Positions 1-9,508 are shown, numbered from the stretch's first letter. The stretch: 64,000 nt of DNA from Marinoscillum sp040222955 (GCF_040222955.1 NZ_JAVKCA010000021.1:124001-188000); one strand, 5' to 3'. Made by a program: numbers and translations. Notes: generated by a model not told the origin, from the sequence alone.

Positions 1-408
1 GCCCTCCCATCAGACCTGGCATTTTATTTTGGGAAAAACAGCTTCCATCTGGATAAATACAAACAAAGCATCAACTGGCTCAATAAATATATCCAGCTCA
101 AGGGCACACAGGGTCGGTTTTATGATGAAGCTGTGAAATACCTCCAGTTATCAGAAGAGGAATACCTGAAAATAGCCCAACAAAATACTGCTGAGCTGAA
201 GTCTGACCTGAGCGGTGAGGACTATGACTGTGGGGGGTTAGAAAAGATGATCTGTCCGGTTTGCAGAGGTCAGGGTGTAGTGATCAAGCAAGGTCCTTTT
301 GACCTGATCTACAAAACCTGCCCCTACTCGGCAGGTGAGCCTTATCTCACCTGCGAGGAGTACAATCTCTTTATGAAGGGTCAGCTGGAGCCGAAAGACA
401 GTAATTAA
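1..408 (+). CDS. C-terminal part of an unrecognised protein (5' end outside window)
   Basis: The frame is open from base 1 to a TAA at 406-408, so this is the last 135 residues of a longer protein. A GTG at 133 is in frame, but the sequence upstream reads equally well as protein (helical, with Lys, Tyr and Leu), so I do not take it as the start. The first half resembles the end of a helical repeat or TPR-like stretch. The second half has cysteines at CPVC, TCPY and LTCEEY that could bind a metal. I do not recognise the family and infer no function. The next gene is convergent and its stop abuts this one. Confidence 0.6.
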   Translation, partial: ALPSDLAFYFGKNSFHLDKYKQSINWLNKYIQLKGTQGRFYDEAVKYLQLSEEEYLKIAQQNTAELKSDLSGEDYDCGGLEKMICPVCRGQGVVIKQGPFDLIYKTCPYSAGEPYLTCEEYNLFMKGQLEPKDSN

Positions 409-1383
409 TTACCAACCCAGGACATATCCAAAAATGAGTGGAGCGACAATGGTCGCATCTGACTCCACAATGAACTTTGGGGTATCAATATCCAGTTTTC
501 CCCAGGTAATTTTCTCATTGGGAACCGCCCCACTGTACGAACCGTAGCTCGTGGTAGAGTCTGAAATCTGACAGAAATAGCTCCAGAAAGGCACATCAGT
601 TTTCTCCAAATCCTGATAAAGCATCGGCACCACACAAATCGGAAAATCGCCGGCTATGCCACCACCGATCTGAAAGAATCCAATGCCTTCTGTGCCTGCA
701 TTCTCCAGGTACCAGTCTGCCAGGTAGGTCATGTACTCTATTCCGGATTTCATGGTGCGCGGGTTCAACTCACCCTTCACACAGTAAGAAGCGAAAATAT
801 TCCCCATAGTGGAGTCTTCCCAGCCCGGAACTACCATAGGAAGGTTTCTATCCTTGGCAGCGATCATCCAGCTGTTCTTAGGATCGATTTCATGGTATTC
901 ATCCAGCATGCCCGAATCCAGCAGTTTGTACATAAACTCATGCGGGAAGTATCGCTCTCCCTTCGCCTCGGCATCCTTCCATATCTTCACAATATGTTGT
1001 TGAATCCTCCTGAAAGCCTCTTCCTCAGGAATACAGGTGTCAGTCACCCGGTTGAGGCCCTGATCCAGCAACTCACGCTCCTGCTCCGGAGTGAGGTCTC
1101 TATAATTAGGAATTCTTTTATAATGGCTGTGAGCCACCAGGTTCATAATATCCTCCTCCAGGTTAGCACCTGTACAGGAGATGATTTGAACCTTATCCTG
1201 TCTGATCATTTCCGAAAGGGAAATCCCCAGCTCACCAGTACTCATGGCTCCGGCCAGGGAGATCAGCATTTTCTTTCCACTTTCCAGGTGTTGTTTATAA
1301 CCTTTGGCTGCATCGTGCAGGGCTGCCGAATTAAAATGAAGAAAATGCTTTTCAATAAATGAGGTAATTGGTTTATCAGACAT
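409..1383 (-). CDS. Deoxyhypusine synthase-like protein
   Basis: A 324-aa protein starting MSDKPITSFIEKHF. The open frame extends 56 codons further upstream, but that part is low-complexity and outside the family, so I choose the ATG at 1383. The NAD-binding motif of the deoxyhypusine synthase (DHS) fold is present (TGANLEED, residues 71-78), as is the glycine-rich GGGIAGDF motif (240-247). In eukaryotic DHS the equivalent motif holds the catalytic lysine (GGG-x-x-K). Here no lysine is seen, so the eIF5A reaction is doubtful, and bacteria have no eIF5A. Related bacterial proteins are annotated as DHS family or homospermidine-synthase-like. The family is clear from the sequence; the substrate is unknown. 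A terminator of the upstream gene (1531-1562) separates it from the GH3 gene. Confidence 0.85.
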   Translation of the reverse strand: MSDKPITSFIEKHFLHFNSAALHDAAKGYKQHLESGKKMLISLAGAMSTGELGISLSEMIRQDKVQIISCTGANLEEDIMNLVAHSHYKRIPNYRDLTPEQERELLDQGLNRVTDTCIPEEEAFRRIQQHIVKIWKDAEAKGERYFPHEFMYKLLDSGMLDEYHEIDPKNSWMIAAKDRNLPMVVPGWEDSTMGNIFASYCVKGELNPRTMKSGIEYMTYLADWYLENAGTEGIGFFQIGGGIAGDFPICVVPMLYQDLEKTDVPFWSYFCQISDSTTSYGSYSGAVPNEKITWGKLDIDTPKFIVESDATIVAPLIFGYVLGW

Positions 1384-1530
1384 ACTTGGGTTCTTTTTTG
1401 ATTGGGTGCAAAAATAGTGCGGGCAGCTCAAACGATAAATTTTATATCGACTTTTGCCCTTTGCGGACCAAAAATAAAAAGAACGCCACAAAACCGTATT
1501 CAGCATGTTGACCAGCTTTGACATAAACAG

Positions 1531-1562
1531 TAAAAAAAATCCGGGAACCACCCCGGATTTAT
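1531..1562 (-). terminator. Rho-independent terminator of the GH3 gene
   Basis: A 9-bp perfect stem, AAATCCGGG (1537-1545) with CCCGGATTT (1552-1560), has a 6-nt loop. Read on the minus strand it is followed by a run of eight T. It lies 30 bp beyond the stop of the minus-strand glycoside hydrolase. Confidence 0.85.
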
Positions 1563-1591
1563 TCTAACCTAAAACTACTAAACCAAAAAAA

Positions 1592-3766
1592 TTACTCTAC
1601 TGAGAAAGACACCGTCCCTCTCAAATCTCTTGAAGAAGTGCCGGATGCCACGTAATAGCTACCTGGCTCCACAGACCAATCTTTTGCTTTCACGTCATAG
1701 AAAGCCAGCTCCCTGACCGGGATTTCTATGGATATGACCTTTTCTTCACCTGCTTTCAGGGCAATTTTACCAAACCCTTTGAGCTCTCTGGCGGCACGCT
1801 GAATGGCTGATTCAGGCTTACTGGTATACAGCTGAATGGTTTCCTTACCATCCACAGCCCCGGTATTTTTTACTTTCAGAGATACTTGGATGATCTCATC
1901 GAGAGCGTATGAAGATTTGTCTGTTTTTAAATCCGAATATTCAAAACTGGTGTAGGACAATCCATAACCAAATGGATAAAAGGGCTCAACGTCATGGGTA
2001 TCAAACCATCGATAGCCTATCAGGATGCCCTCATCATATGTTACTACGTCCGGCCCGCCAGGGAAGCTATTGGTGGCGTGTGCCGGAGAGTCCTCTAGCC
2101 TTTTGGGGAAGGTCACAGGTAATTTCCCACTTGGGTTCACTTCTCCAAAAAGCACATCAACAATGGCGTCTCCGGCCCTGGATCCGTTAAACCATGACCA
2201 TACCAGACCATCCACTGTAGCGTCAATCTCAGATAAATCATGAGGCGAACCCGCAATGATCACCACAATGGTATTTGGATTAGCTGCTTTCACAGCTTTG
2301 ATCAATGCCTCCTGACCAAATGGTAACCTGAGTCCTTTTCTGTCCTCCGCTTCGGTCTCTACCAAACGGTTGGAGCCCGCAAACACAATCGCCACATCTG
2401 AGGCCTGAGCCGCTGCCACGGCCTCTGCTACCAGCTGCTCATTAGCTTCATAGTCCACAGGAAGCCCCCATGAGCGATTGAGATCGTTTTTGAGGTATTG
2501 TTCCTTGTATCCCTGTGCATAATTGATCTTGATGTCAGGATAGCTCGACACCAACGCGTCGTATGGAGTCACTTCCGTTTTGGTTTTTACTCCAGCACCA
2601 AATCCCTGATTGGCGTGTTTCCTTTTTGCGTTATCGCCTATAACAGCAATGCTCTTAATCCCGGAAGACTTCAACGGCAAAGCATTGTTCGCATTTTTCA
2701 GCAACACCACCGACTCTGAAGCCACTTCGTAAGCCACCTGAAGGTGGTCAGGGGTATTCAGTGCACCCTTGGCCCGGGGTGCAGAACCGATCGCGTGAAT
2801 CTCCTCCATCACATAAAGGATATTTCTCACTTTATCATCTATTACGGATTCGGGTACCTCGCCATTCTGCACGGCAGCTATCAGGGCTTTAGAGAAAAAC
2901 CAGTCATCATAATTATCGATTTCGGTTCCCATCTCTATATCCAATCCATACAGGGCAGACTCTTTGGTAGAATGCACCGCACCCCAGTCAGACATCACAA
3001 AGCCCTTGAAGCCCCATTCGTCACGAAGGATGGTATTGAGCATATAATCATTCTCAGACAAATAGGCCCCTCTGAAACGATTATAGGCACTCATTACAGA
3101 GTACGCATTGCCCTCCTTCACTGCCGCCTCGAATACGGGTAAATACATCTCCCGGATGGTACGCTCGTCGGCCTGCACATCTATGGTACCTCTGAGGGTC
3201 TCCTGATTGTTGATAGCATAATGTTTCACACACGAGGCCACGTCGTTGGCCTGAAGCCCTTGCACAAAGGGTACCACCAGCTTTTTGTTTAGAAATGGAT
3301 CTTCAGTAAAGTATTCAAAGTTTCTTCCACCCAGAGGTGAACGAATAAGGTTAACGGCAGGAGCCAAAAGCACATCCTTTTCTCTGGCTCTGGCTTCCTC
3401 CCCCATGGCCACACTATAGCGTCGCACCAAATCGAGGTTCCAGGTAGAAGAAAGCCCACCACCCGCTGGAAAGAAGGTAGCAAAGTCGTTGTTCCAGCCT
3501 GCCGGAGCCCAACTGTCATTCTGAATCTCCTCACGTACGCCCAGTGGACCATCTGCGGATTTCAAATCCGGCACACCCAGTCGCTCCACGCCAGCAGAGG
3601 TAAATTTACCTTTACCATGGAGCATGTGAACCTTTTCTTCCAGGGTCATTTGCCTGATTAATTCATCTACATTCGACTTGTCGAAATTTTCGTCGGTCTG
3701 TGCCGGTGTACATGAAAACATAAATCCCATTATTGTGGCCAGTAAAAAGCTTCTCATTTTAACCAT
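1592..3766 (-). CDS. Glycoside hydrolase family 3 beta-glucosidase-type lipoprotein
   Basis: A 724-aa protein with a lipoprotein signal (lipobox FMFSC, Cys19), so it is probably anchored in the periplasm or outer membrane. The GH3 N-terminal barrel contains the conserved substrate-binding KHY (181-183) and GFVMSDWG, with the nucleophile Asp260. The (alpha/beta)6 domain follows, and the last about 90 residues form the fibronectin-III-like domain typical of bacterial beta-glucosidases. The expected reaction is hydrolysis of terminal beta-linked glucose or xylose from oligosaccharides. The start could also be the second ATG, 9 bp downstream (MRSFLL). I favour that one slightly because the first ATG lies inside an inverted repeat (3761-3794). 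The GH88 and DUF5916 genes nearby fit polysaccharide use. Confidence 0.93.
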   Translation of the reverse strand: MVKMRSFLLATIMGFMFSCTPAQTDENFDKSNVDELIRQMTLEEKVHMLHGKGKFTSAGVERLGVPDLKSADGPLGVREEIQNDSWAPAGWNNDFATFFPAGGGLSSTWNLDLVRRYSVAMGEEARAREKDVLLAPAVNLIRSPLGGRNFEYFTEDPFLNKKLVVPFVQGLQANDVASCVKHYAINNQETLRGTIDVQADERTIREMYLPVFEAAVKEGNAYSVMSAYNRFRGAYLSENDYMLNTILRDEWGFKGFVMSDWGAVHSTKESALYGLDIEMGTEIDNYDDWFFSKALIAAVQNGEVPESVIDDKVRNILYVMEEIHAIGSAPRAKGALNTPDHLQVAYEVASESVVLLKNANNALPLKSSGIKSIAVIGDNAKRKHANQGFGAGVKTKTEVTPYDALVSSYPDIKINYAQGYKEQYLKNDLNRSWGLPVDYEANEQLVAEAVAAAQASDVAIVFAGSNRLVETEAEDRKGLRLPFGQEALIKAVKAANPNTIVVIIAGSPHDLSEIDATVDGLVWSWFNGSRAGDAIVDVLFGEVNPSGKLPVTFPKRLEDSPAHATNSFPGGPDVVTYDEGILIGYRWFDTHDVEPFYPFGYGLSYTSFEYSDLKTDKSSYALDEIIQVSLKVKNTGAVDGKETIQLYTSKPESAIQRAARELKGFGKIALKAGEEKVISIEIPVRELAFYDVKAKDWSVEPGSYYVASGTSSRDLRGTVSFSVE

Positions 3767-3794
3767 CTGTTATTTCGAACAAAAATAGATGGTT
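3761..3794 (-). repeat. Inverted repeat over the first ATG of the GH3 gene
   Basis: AACCATCT (3761-3768) and AGATGGTT (3787-3794) are perfect 8-bp arms separated by 18 bp. One arm contains the upstream candidate start codon of the GH3 gene. It could be an operator or an mRNA hairpin that hides the first ATG. No regulator gene is adjacent. Confidence 0.5.
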
Positions 3795-4049
3795 ACGCTA
3801 TAGGCCAAGGGATACAAAATGCGTCTATGACGGCACTAAATGTCTTTATATGACCTAAATCATCAATGAATCAAGCACCTCGGGACATGCGGATTTGGGA
3901 ACCCTGTGAGAAAATCGTCATTTCTGCCATCCAACTCTTTGCAATCCGGATGAAATCTATCATCTTTTCATTTTGGAAATCCAATTGGGTAGACAACCCA
4001 CAGAGATATTCCTACCACCGAAATCAAACCCAACAACTCAATCCAGCTA

Positions 4050-5198
4050 ATGAAACAATTACTGACTTTAACACTTCTGGGGCTACTGGCCGCACAATGC
4101 AACCCACCTGCCACTCAAGAGGGTTCTCTCCTAGATCAAAACATCAGGCTTGCGGTAACTCAATATAAAGGAATGCAAAAACAACTTGGAGAAGGTGAAT
4201 TTCCAAGATCGTATGAAAACGGTTCATTCACCACCAGCAATTCGGAGTGGTGGTGCAGTGGCTTCTACCCCGGCACACTCCTTTATCTTTATGAAGTCAC
4301 GGAAGACTCCTCGCTACTGAAAGAGGCCAATCGGATGCTGACGCTGCTGGAAAAAGAGCAGTACAATACCAGTACTCATGACCTGGGGTTTATGATGTAC
4401 TGTAGCTTTGGGAATGCCAACAGACTCAACCCTCAGGCCACCTACAGGGACATACTGATCAACAGCGCCAAGTCTCTATCCACCCGCTTTTCTCCTGCCA
4501 CGGGGTGCATTCGGTCATGGGACTCCAAACCTGAGGATTTCATAGTCATCATTGACAACATGATGAACCTGGAATTACTCTTCTGGGCCACCAAAGAAAC
4601 GGGTGACAGCTCCTTTTATAACATTGCTGTCACTCACGCCAACACCACGCTCAAAAATCACTTCAGAGCCGACAACAGCTCCTATCACGTACTCAACTAT
4701 GACTCTACCGGAGCAGTAAAACAAAAGAGAACCGCTCAGGGTCTGCATGATGAGTCTGCCTGGGCCAGAGGCCAGGCCTGGGGGCTTTATGGATACACGG
4801 CCACCTATCGGGAAACCAAAGATGAAAAATACCTTGAGCAGGCCGTGAAAATAGCAGACTTCATACGCTCACATCCAAACCTACCCGAAGACAAAATTCC
4901 ACTCTGGGATTTCGATGGGGAAAAAGATGCCAAACGAGATGCCTCAGCCGCAGCTATAATGGCCTCGGCATTGATTGAGTTGGATAACTATGCGCCCAAT
5001 AACGGCTATCTAAAGCTCGCTGAAGAAATCCTGACCAACCTCACTTCCAACTACACCACTGAAGCTGGTAAGAATGGTCAGTTTATCATCACGCACTGTG
5101 TAGGGCATTTACCTGCCAACAGTGAGGTAGATGTACCACTGACTTATGCCGATTACTACTTCATAGAAGCCCTGATGCGGCTGGAATACGGTCTTTAG
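4050..5198 (+). CDS. Glycoside hydrolase family 88 unsaturated glucuronyl hydrolase lipoprotein
   Basis: A 382-aa protein with a lipoprotein signal (LLAAQC, Cys17). The (alpha/alpha)6-barrel motifs of GH88 are seen in order: WWCSGFYPG (67-75), HDLGFMMYCS with Asp111, IIDNMMNLELL with Asp169, then HDESAWARGQAWGLYGY and PLWDFD. Asp111 and Asp169 line up with the two catalytic aspartates known in Bacillus unsaturated glucuronyl hydrolase. The family removes the 4,5-unsaturated uronic acid left at the end of oligosaccharides by polysaccharide lyases, by hydration of its double bond. No lyase is encoded in this window. The gene is divergent from the GH3 gene and convergent with the DUF5916 gene, one base apart. 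Confidence 0.93.
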   Translation: MKQLLTLTLLGLLAAQCNPPATQEGSLLDQNIRLAVTQYKGMQKQLGEGEFPRSYENGSFTTSNSEWWCSGFYPGTLLYLYEVTEDSSLLKEANRMLTLLEKEQYNTSTHDLGFMMYCSFGNANRLNPQATYRDILINSAKSLSTRFSPATGCIRSWDSKPEDFIVIIDNMMNLELLFWATKETGDSSFYNIAVTHANTTLKNHFRADNSSYHVLNYDSTGAVKQKRTAQGLHDESAWARGQAWGLYGYTATYRETKDEKYLEQAVKIADFIRSHPNLPEDKIPLWDFDGEKDAKRDASAAAIMASALIELDNYAPNNGYLKLAEEILTNLTSNYTTEAGKNGQFIITHCVGHLPANSEVDVPLTYADYYFIEALMRLEYGL

Positions 5199-5199
5199 C

Positions 5200-7833
5200 C
5201 TAGAGGACAAATCTGTAGGTATACTTAATGAGGAAAATATTGGTCCCATCGGCCTGTTTCAGGTCGGTGGCCAGGTGACTAAACCTGTTTTCCCGTGAAT
5301 TGTGCGAATCGAAAGCGCTGGAGGTCCACACCACAAAAAGTGTGGAGCCCGGGATGTACTCCCACCTCACCACAAAATTGGATCGAAACTGCATAAAGTT
5401 AAAGTTGGGGTCACTCAACTCTGCTTCTGTGGTTCCATCTCTGTTTTCATCTATGAAGTAACTTTCAGACTCGTTAGAGTAATAAATCTGATCTGCGCGA
5501 AGGGACACATGTCGCTCCTCAAAGTAGGCCGAATTGGGGCTAAGTACTTTCTTAAAATCACTGTACTCACCGCTGGAAATAAACGGCTGTCCCCAGTACT
5601 CTACAGACAAATTGGGCGTGATGATATAGTTGGCCCGCACTGAAGCACTATAGGTTACCTGTTTGATTCTGGCCAGTATGTAATTTTCCTCAGTGGTTTC
5701 ATAGCTATCTACATATTGGAGACTATTGTCATTCCAGTCTACTGAAGGAGAAACAGACAGGCGCAGGGCATCAGTCGGCTGATACCTGAGGCTAGTAAAA
5801 ATACCTCCACCTTTGTAGTAGTTTTCCTGCCCGGAAGAAATCCAGGGGTTCATTTCAAAGTAAAGCTTCTTCTGATCGTTTGTTCCCATATACCCCCAGT
5901 ATTCCCTGGTGCCCGGGTAGCGCAGGGCAGGCCCGCCCCTCAGGTCCGCGTTTGATCTACTCTCACCAGACAAGGTAGTGCCGCCCCCGATGTACCACAT
6001 GTTTTTGAACTGAGCGTGGGTATTGAAATTTATCGCCTTCTGGAGATTGACTCCTCCAAAATCCCAGGTGAGGTACTGATTGCCATTGAATCTTACCCAC
6101 CGAAATATACTGAAGGGTTTAAGAATCCGGTACTGCGCCCAAGTCCATTGAGAGATATAATCAGACTGTACCAGAAACCCCACATCGTTGAGTTCTACAC
6201 CAGGTGAGCGCATGGTACCACCCGTCTGAAAAATAAGGTTCCCATTGCGTTTCCCAATTGCCGCCGTTGCAGACGTACCCGATAGCGAGGTTCGGGTAGA
6301 ATCCACGCCCTTTCTCCTATTATCCGGTCGCTGAAAGTAGCGCTCAGAGGACGTTTGTGTATTGTAGATGGCTTCTTCATCTCCATTCACATTACTGACC
6401 ACAGCATTCAGTGAGAGGTAATAGTTTCGGTCGTCAAAGTTTTGTGTAAAGTCCACCCCGCCCGAGTAGGCACTTTTGTGTAAATAGCTAAAATGATCTT
6501 CATCCAACCTTCTGTTGGTAGCGGTGAACATGGCGCCTATCAAGGCATTTCCCTGGTTGATGTCCTGCTGCACGCGCCCCACCACATAGTTGGTCATCGG
6601 CTCCACGGCCACTTCTCTCCTGCCTCCCAGGGTATCCTGCACCTCAACCATTTCCTTGTTGGTCACCGATTCCAGCAGTCCCCATGAAAAACCGTTCTTA
6701 TTCTTACCCGTGACCTTGGCTGCTCCCAAAATCCTGGTTTTCTCAAAGCGATCTACATACTCAATATCCTCATCGGAGGGAAAGTATGACGGGGAGCCCC
6801 CGATCCTTCTGGAATAGAAAAGATTGTCATTATTGAACTGACCACCGGCCACAGATTCCGTGAGGCCGAAGTTGAGCGTATTCTTCCCTTCTAAAAAGAA
6901 CGGTCTGCGCTCCTGAAAAAATAATTGAAATGCCGAAAGATTCACCCGGGAGGGGTCGGCCTCTACCTGACCAAAATCGGGATTGATGGTGAGGTCCAAA
7001 GTAATGTCACTTGTCAGCCCAATTTTAGCATCTACTCCCACGTCCAAATCAGACTGTGATCCCGTAGCGTATGGATTGCCTTCCTCAGCTGGAGACTTCT
7101 CCATTTTACCCAGCAGGTAGGGCTGGATTTCGAGCTGCTTCTGAGGTTTAATGCCCCGGATTCCCCGTAGTTCCCCAAACAGGTGGACCCAGCCCGGTGC
7201 ATCCTGAGCAATCGGCTGCCAGTAAGATCGCTCCTGTTTTCTAAAGAGCATTCGCATCACCTGAATGCCCCAAACATGCTCTTCCTTATCCGCAAAACGC
7301 AACTGAGAAAGAGGGATTTTAAATTCAGCAATCCAACCCTGATCATCCAGGCTGGTCTTCAGGTACCAAATGGGATCCCAGGTAGAATCCCAGTCATCTC
7401 CATTGTTGGAAACATATTCCTCCCCTTTCACACCGGAGGCTGATGCTGTAAAGCTAAATGCAGTCCGCTTGTCACTGTAACTGTCAATGTTGATTTCGAC
7501 AAAATCACCCTCAAAGCCATCCCTTCGAGACATCCTGCGGACCACCTTATCAGGCTCCAGGTCAAATGCACGAATCCCAACATACAAGTACTTGGCATCG
7601 TACAAAATCTTGAATTTGGTATCCTGAGAGGGTGCAGCACCATCTTCCGGCTGTCGTTGTATAAAGTCACCAGCCCAATCCACCAAATCCCATGCTGCAT
7701 CATCCAGTCTCCCATCAATGACCGGCGGAGACTGAACCATGGTGGTTTCATAAGATCTGAGTTGAGCATCCGACTGAGCGTAAAGCTCACCGCATAGCAA
7801 TGCCAGAATGCAAATTAGACGGACTGATTTCAT
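5200..7833 (-). CDS. DUF5916 outer-membrane protein with N-terminal CBM9-like domain
   Basis: An 877-aa protein with a cleavable signal peptide (ends near ELYAQS). Residues about 35-240 match a family 9 carbohydrate-binding-type beta-sandwich (PPVIDGRLDDAAW, YLYVGIRAFD, DSTWDPIW, GWIAEFKIPLSQLRF). The rest resembles the DUF5916 region: alternating aromatic and polar strands, NPDFGQVEADPSRVN, FFQERRPFFLEG and a terminal KYTYRFVL typical of an outer-membrane beta-barrel. The function of the family is unknown; sugar binding or transport is suggested by the domain and by the GH3 and GH88 neighbours. It has its own transcription unit on the minus strand. Confidence 0.88.
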   Translation of the reverse strand: MKSVRLICILALLCGELYAQSDAQLRSYETTMVQSPPVIDGRLDDAAWDLVDWAGDFIQRQPEDGAAPSQDTKFKILYDAKYLYVGIRAFDLEPDKVVRRMSRRDGFEGDFVEINIDSYSDKRTAFSFTASASGVKGEEYVSNNGDDWDSTWDPIWYLKTSLDDQGWIAEFKIPLSQLRFADKEEHVWGIQVMRMLFRKQERSYWQPIAQDAPGWVHLFGELRGIRGIKPQKQLEIQPYLLGKMEKSPAEEGNPYATGSQSDLDVGVDAKIGLTSDITLDLTINPDFGQVEADPSRVNLSAFQLFFQERRPFFLEGKNTLNFGLTESVAGGQFNNDNLFYSRRIGGSPSYFPSDEDIEYVDRFEKTRILGAAKVTGKNKNGFSWGLLESVTNKEMVEVQDTLGGRREVAVEPMTNYVVGRVQQDINQGNALIGAMFTATNRRLDEDHFSYLHKSAYSGGVDFTQNFDDRNYYLSLNAVVSNVNGDEEAIYNTQTSSERYFQRPDNRRKGVDSTRTSLSGTSATAAIGKRNGNLIFQTGGTMRSPGVELNDVGFLVQSDYISQWTWAQYRILKPFSIFRWVRFNGNQYLTWDFGGVNLQKAINFNTHAQFKNMWYIGGGTTLSGESRSNADLRGGPALRYPGTREYWGYMGTNDQKKLYFEMNPWISSGQENYYKGGGIFTSLRYQPTDALRLSVSPSVDWNDNSLQYVDSYETTEENYILARIKQVTYSASVRANYIITPNLSVEYWGQPFISSGEYSDFKKVLSPNSAYFEERHVSLRADQIYYSNESESYFIDENRDGTTEAELSDPNFNFMQFRSNFVVRWEYIPGSTLFVVWTSSAFDSHNSRENRFSHLATDLKQADGTNIFLIKYTYRFVL

Positions 7834-7978
7834 CTTGGGTTGAGTTGGGTCTTCATAGAGAACGTTGGCCCTATGAAATACTTATCCCCAACCCTGAGGT
7901 TACATTAAAATGAGTATTCGGTTAATTTCAGGGATTTACGGCACATCCATCAGGATATGCCGATGAAATTTACCATGA

Positions 7979-8098
7979 TCAACCCATATAGAGCAGGGAC
8001 AAAATGATCATAATAATAAGTGTGAGTGTGGAGAGCTTAAACAAATCTTGTTTTGCTGTTTCCTCTCCTTTGGGAGTTTGAACTTGTGTAGTTTTCAT
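7979..8098 (-). CDS. Small 39-aa single-pass membrane protein
   Basis: This short frame starts at the ATG at 8098 (MKTTQVQTPKGEE) and ends with TGA at 7979. A charged N-terminal half (Lys, Glu, Gln, Asp) is followed by about 17 hydrophobic residues (LSTLTLIIMIILSLLYMG), a plausible single transmembrane helix at the extreme C-terminus. It lies alone in the 325-bp gap between the barrel/anti-sigma gene and the DUF5916 gene, in the same direction as both. I do not recognise it. Charge-then-helix organisation and position argue for a real small gene, but without comparison it could be chance. The rest of this gap shows nothing. Confidence 0.55.
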   Translation of the reverse strand: MKTTQVQTPKGEETAKQDLFKLSTLTLIIMIILSLLYMG

Positions 8099-8158
8099 GA
8101 CGGACTAAGACGTTTTGACTTTTAGGACACTGCAAATATACAAAAGGTTGTATTATAC

Positions 8159-9508
8159 TCAGTTAAAATTGTATCGAACTCCGGTAAGTAGCCCAAATCC
8201 GGAAGGATTGGTGCTAAACGAGGTGTTCTCTTTAGTGAGTGAGTTGATCGATCTTCTATAATTCGGCTCTATCACCAGGTCAAAATTCTTCAACAACTGA
8301 TATCCAAACTCAACACCTGCCAAGCCGCTAAAGCTCACCTCCCGATAAGGTGATTCGGAACCGGGACCAATCGTCAGCCCGGCAATTTCAGAATCAGAAC
8401 CTGAGAGTTTATTGCCCATGTAAAAATTGGCAATCACACCTGCGTTCAGTTCCAGCTTGAATTTACTATTTAACACGAGGTAACCCGCCTTCACCGGGAC
8501 CGAGGTGAACTGAAATTCATTCTTCAAATTAACATCTCTGTAATCATATTCCACCACTTCCTGGCGCTCAATCGCTTGCTCAAATTGCTGAACACTTCTT
8601 ACCTGACTGGTAGCAGGAATCACTTCCTGAAAAGTTGAAGTTTGAATCACCACATTGGTCTGAGTGGTGGCATCTGCACGTGCGTACTGCACCCCACTCT
8701 CCAACGTCCACCTGTCGCTCAATTTCAATCCGAAATTCACGCCAAGTGAAACCGACTCGCCTGGCAGCATACCCTCGCGAACTGATGGGGACTGGCTATC
8801 AATGGCTTCCTCACTTGAAAGACTGAATCCCGCACTGGCCACATCCAGATTGCTGGCCAGCAGACTCCCCCCCGTTGATTGGAAATTAGGATCGAAACCA
8901 CCAGACCCCAGGCTAAGTCCAGCCCAGTACTTATTGTCCTTATCGGATTTTCGCTTTTGCTCGAAATGGTAAACCGGCAGCAAATACAATCGCCTCCCGG
9001 AATAATTAGCGGCGATAGACACTTCTGGTTTCAGTTTGGTCAAAGGCAGCTCCTCAAAAACCTCGCGGAGGTAACTCTGGTCTGATCCCTCATCCTCTTG
9101 TTCATTGGCTATGAGCAATGATGCCCTGGAGTCAGATTGGTGACTTCCTTCATGATCCACAGCTGAAACAGCTGAAACTGTCGCTCTTTCCCCAAATGAT
9201 TCGGGAATACGTATCGAATAGACCTCTTTCCGCGGATCGGGTTTGTCTACATTAATTGCCAACTGATAATCCTGCCTTTGCTGAAAGTACCAATACTGTA
9301 AAGTGCCAAGAGAGGCTGCCAACAGCAAGACAGCCGCCACTGCCCACCTGTAGATGGACGCTTTTGCTTTGTAAACCGAAAGCTCGGCATAAGCCAGTTT
9401 ACGGTCGATTTCATTCCACACGGCATCAGGGGGTGTCTGGCTTGCATCACCAAATACCTCCTTCCATTCTTGCTCAAATTGACCGTCAGAGTTCTCCTGC
9501 CCTATCAT
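8159..9508 (-). CDS. Anti-sigma-like N-terminus with transmembrane segment and C-terminal beta-barrel
   Basis: A 449-aa protein. The N-terminus (EWKEVFGDASQTPPDAVWNEIDRKL) resembles the cytoplasmic region of proteins encoded next to Bacteroidota ECF sigma factors. One transmembrane helix follows (residues about 50-70, RWAVAAVLLLAASLG). A long polar linker leads to a C-terminal porin-like barrel (from about residue 190; LSDRWTLESGVQYARAD, GLLTGVRYNFN ending in an aromatic strand). The start overlaps the end of the sigma gene by 23 bp, so the two are almost certainly co-translated. I infer that it controls the sigma factor. How one chain spans the inner membrane and also forms a barrel is not clear; the C-terminal part may be a periplasmic barrel-like fold or be processed. 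Confidence 0.75.
   Translation of the reverse strand: MIGQENSDGQFEQEWKEVFGDASQTPPDAVWNEIDRKLAYAELSVYKAKASIYRWAVAAVLLLAASLGTLQYWYFQQRQDYQLAINVDKPDPRKEVYSIRIPESFGERATVSAVSAVDHEGSHQSDSRASLLIANEQEDEGSDQSYLREVFEELPLTKLKPEVSIAANYSGRRLYLLPVYHFEQKRKSDKDNKYWAGLSLGSGGFDPNFQSTGGSLLASNLDVASAGFSLSSEEAIDSQSPSVREGMLPGESVSLGVNFGLKLSDRWTLESGVQYARADATTQTNVVIQTSTFQEVIPATSQVRSVQQFEQAIERQEVVEYDYRDVNLKNEFQFTSVPVKAGYLVLNSKFKLELNAGVIANFYMGNKLSGSDSEIAGLTIGPGSESPYREVSFSGLAGVEFGYQLLKNFDLVIEPNYRRSINSLTKENTSFSTNPSGFGLLTGVRYNFN

Noticed and set aside
892..1362. 156-aa plus-strand open frame
   Set aside because: It lies wholly opposite the deoxyhypusine-synthase-like gene and shows no domain.
3866..4168. 100-aa plus-strand open frame before and over the start of the GH88 gene
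   Set aside because: It overlaps the GH88 signal peptide in another frame and has no recognisable feature; the GH88 frame is certain.
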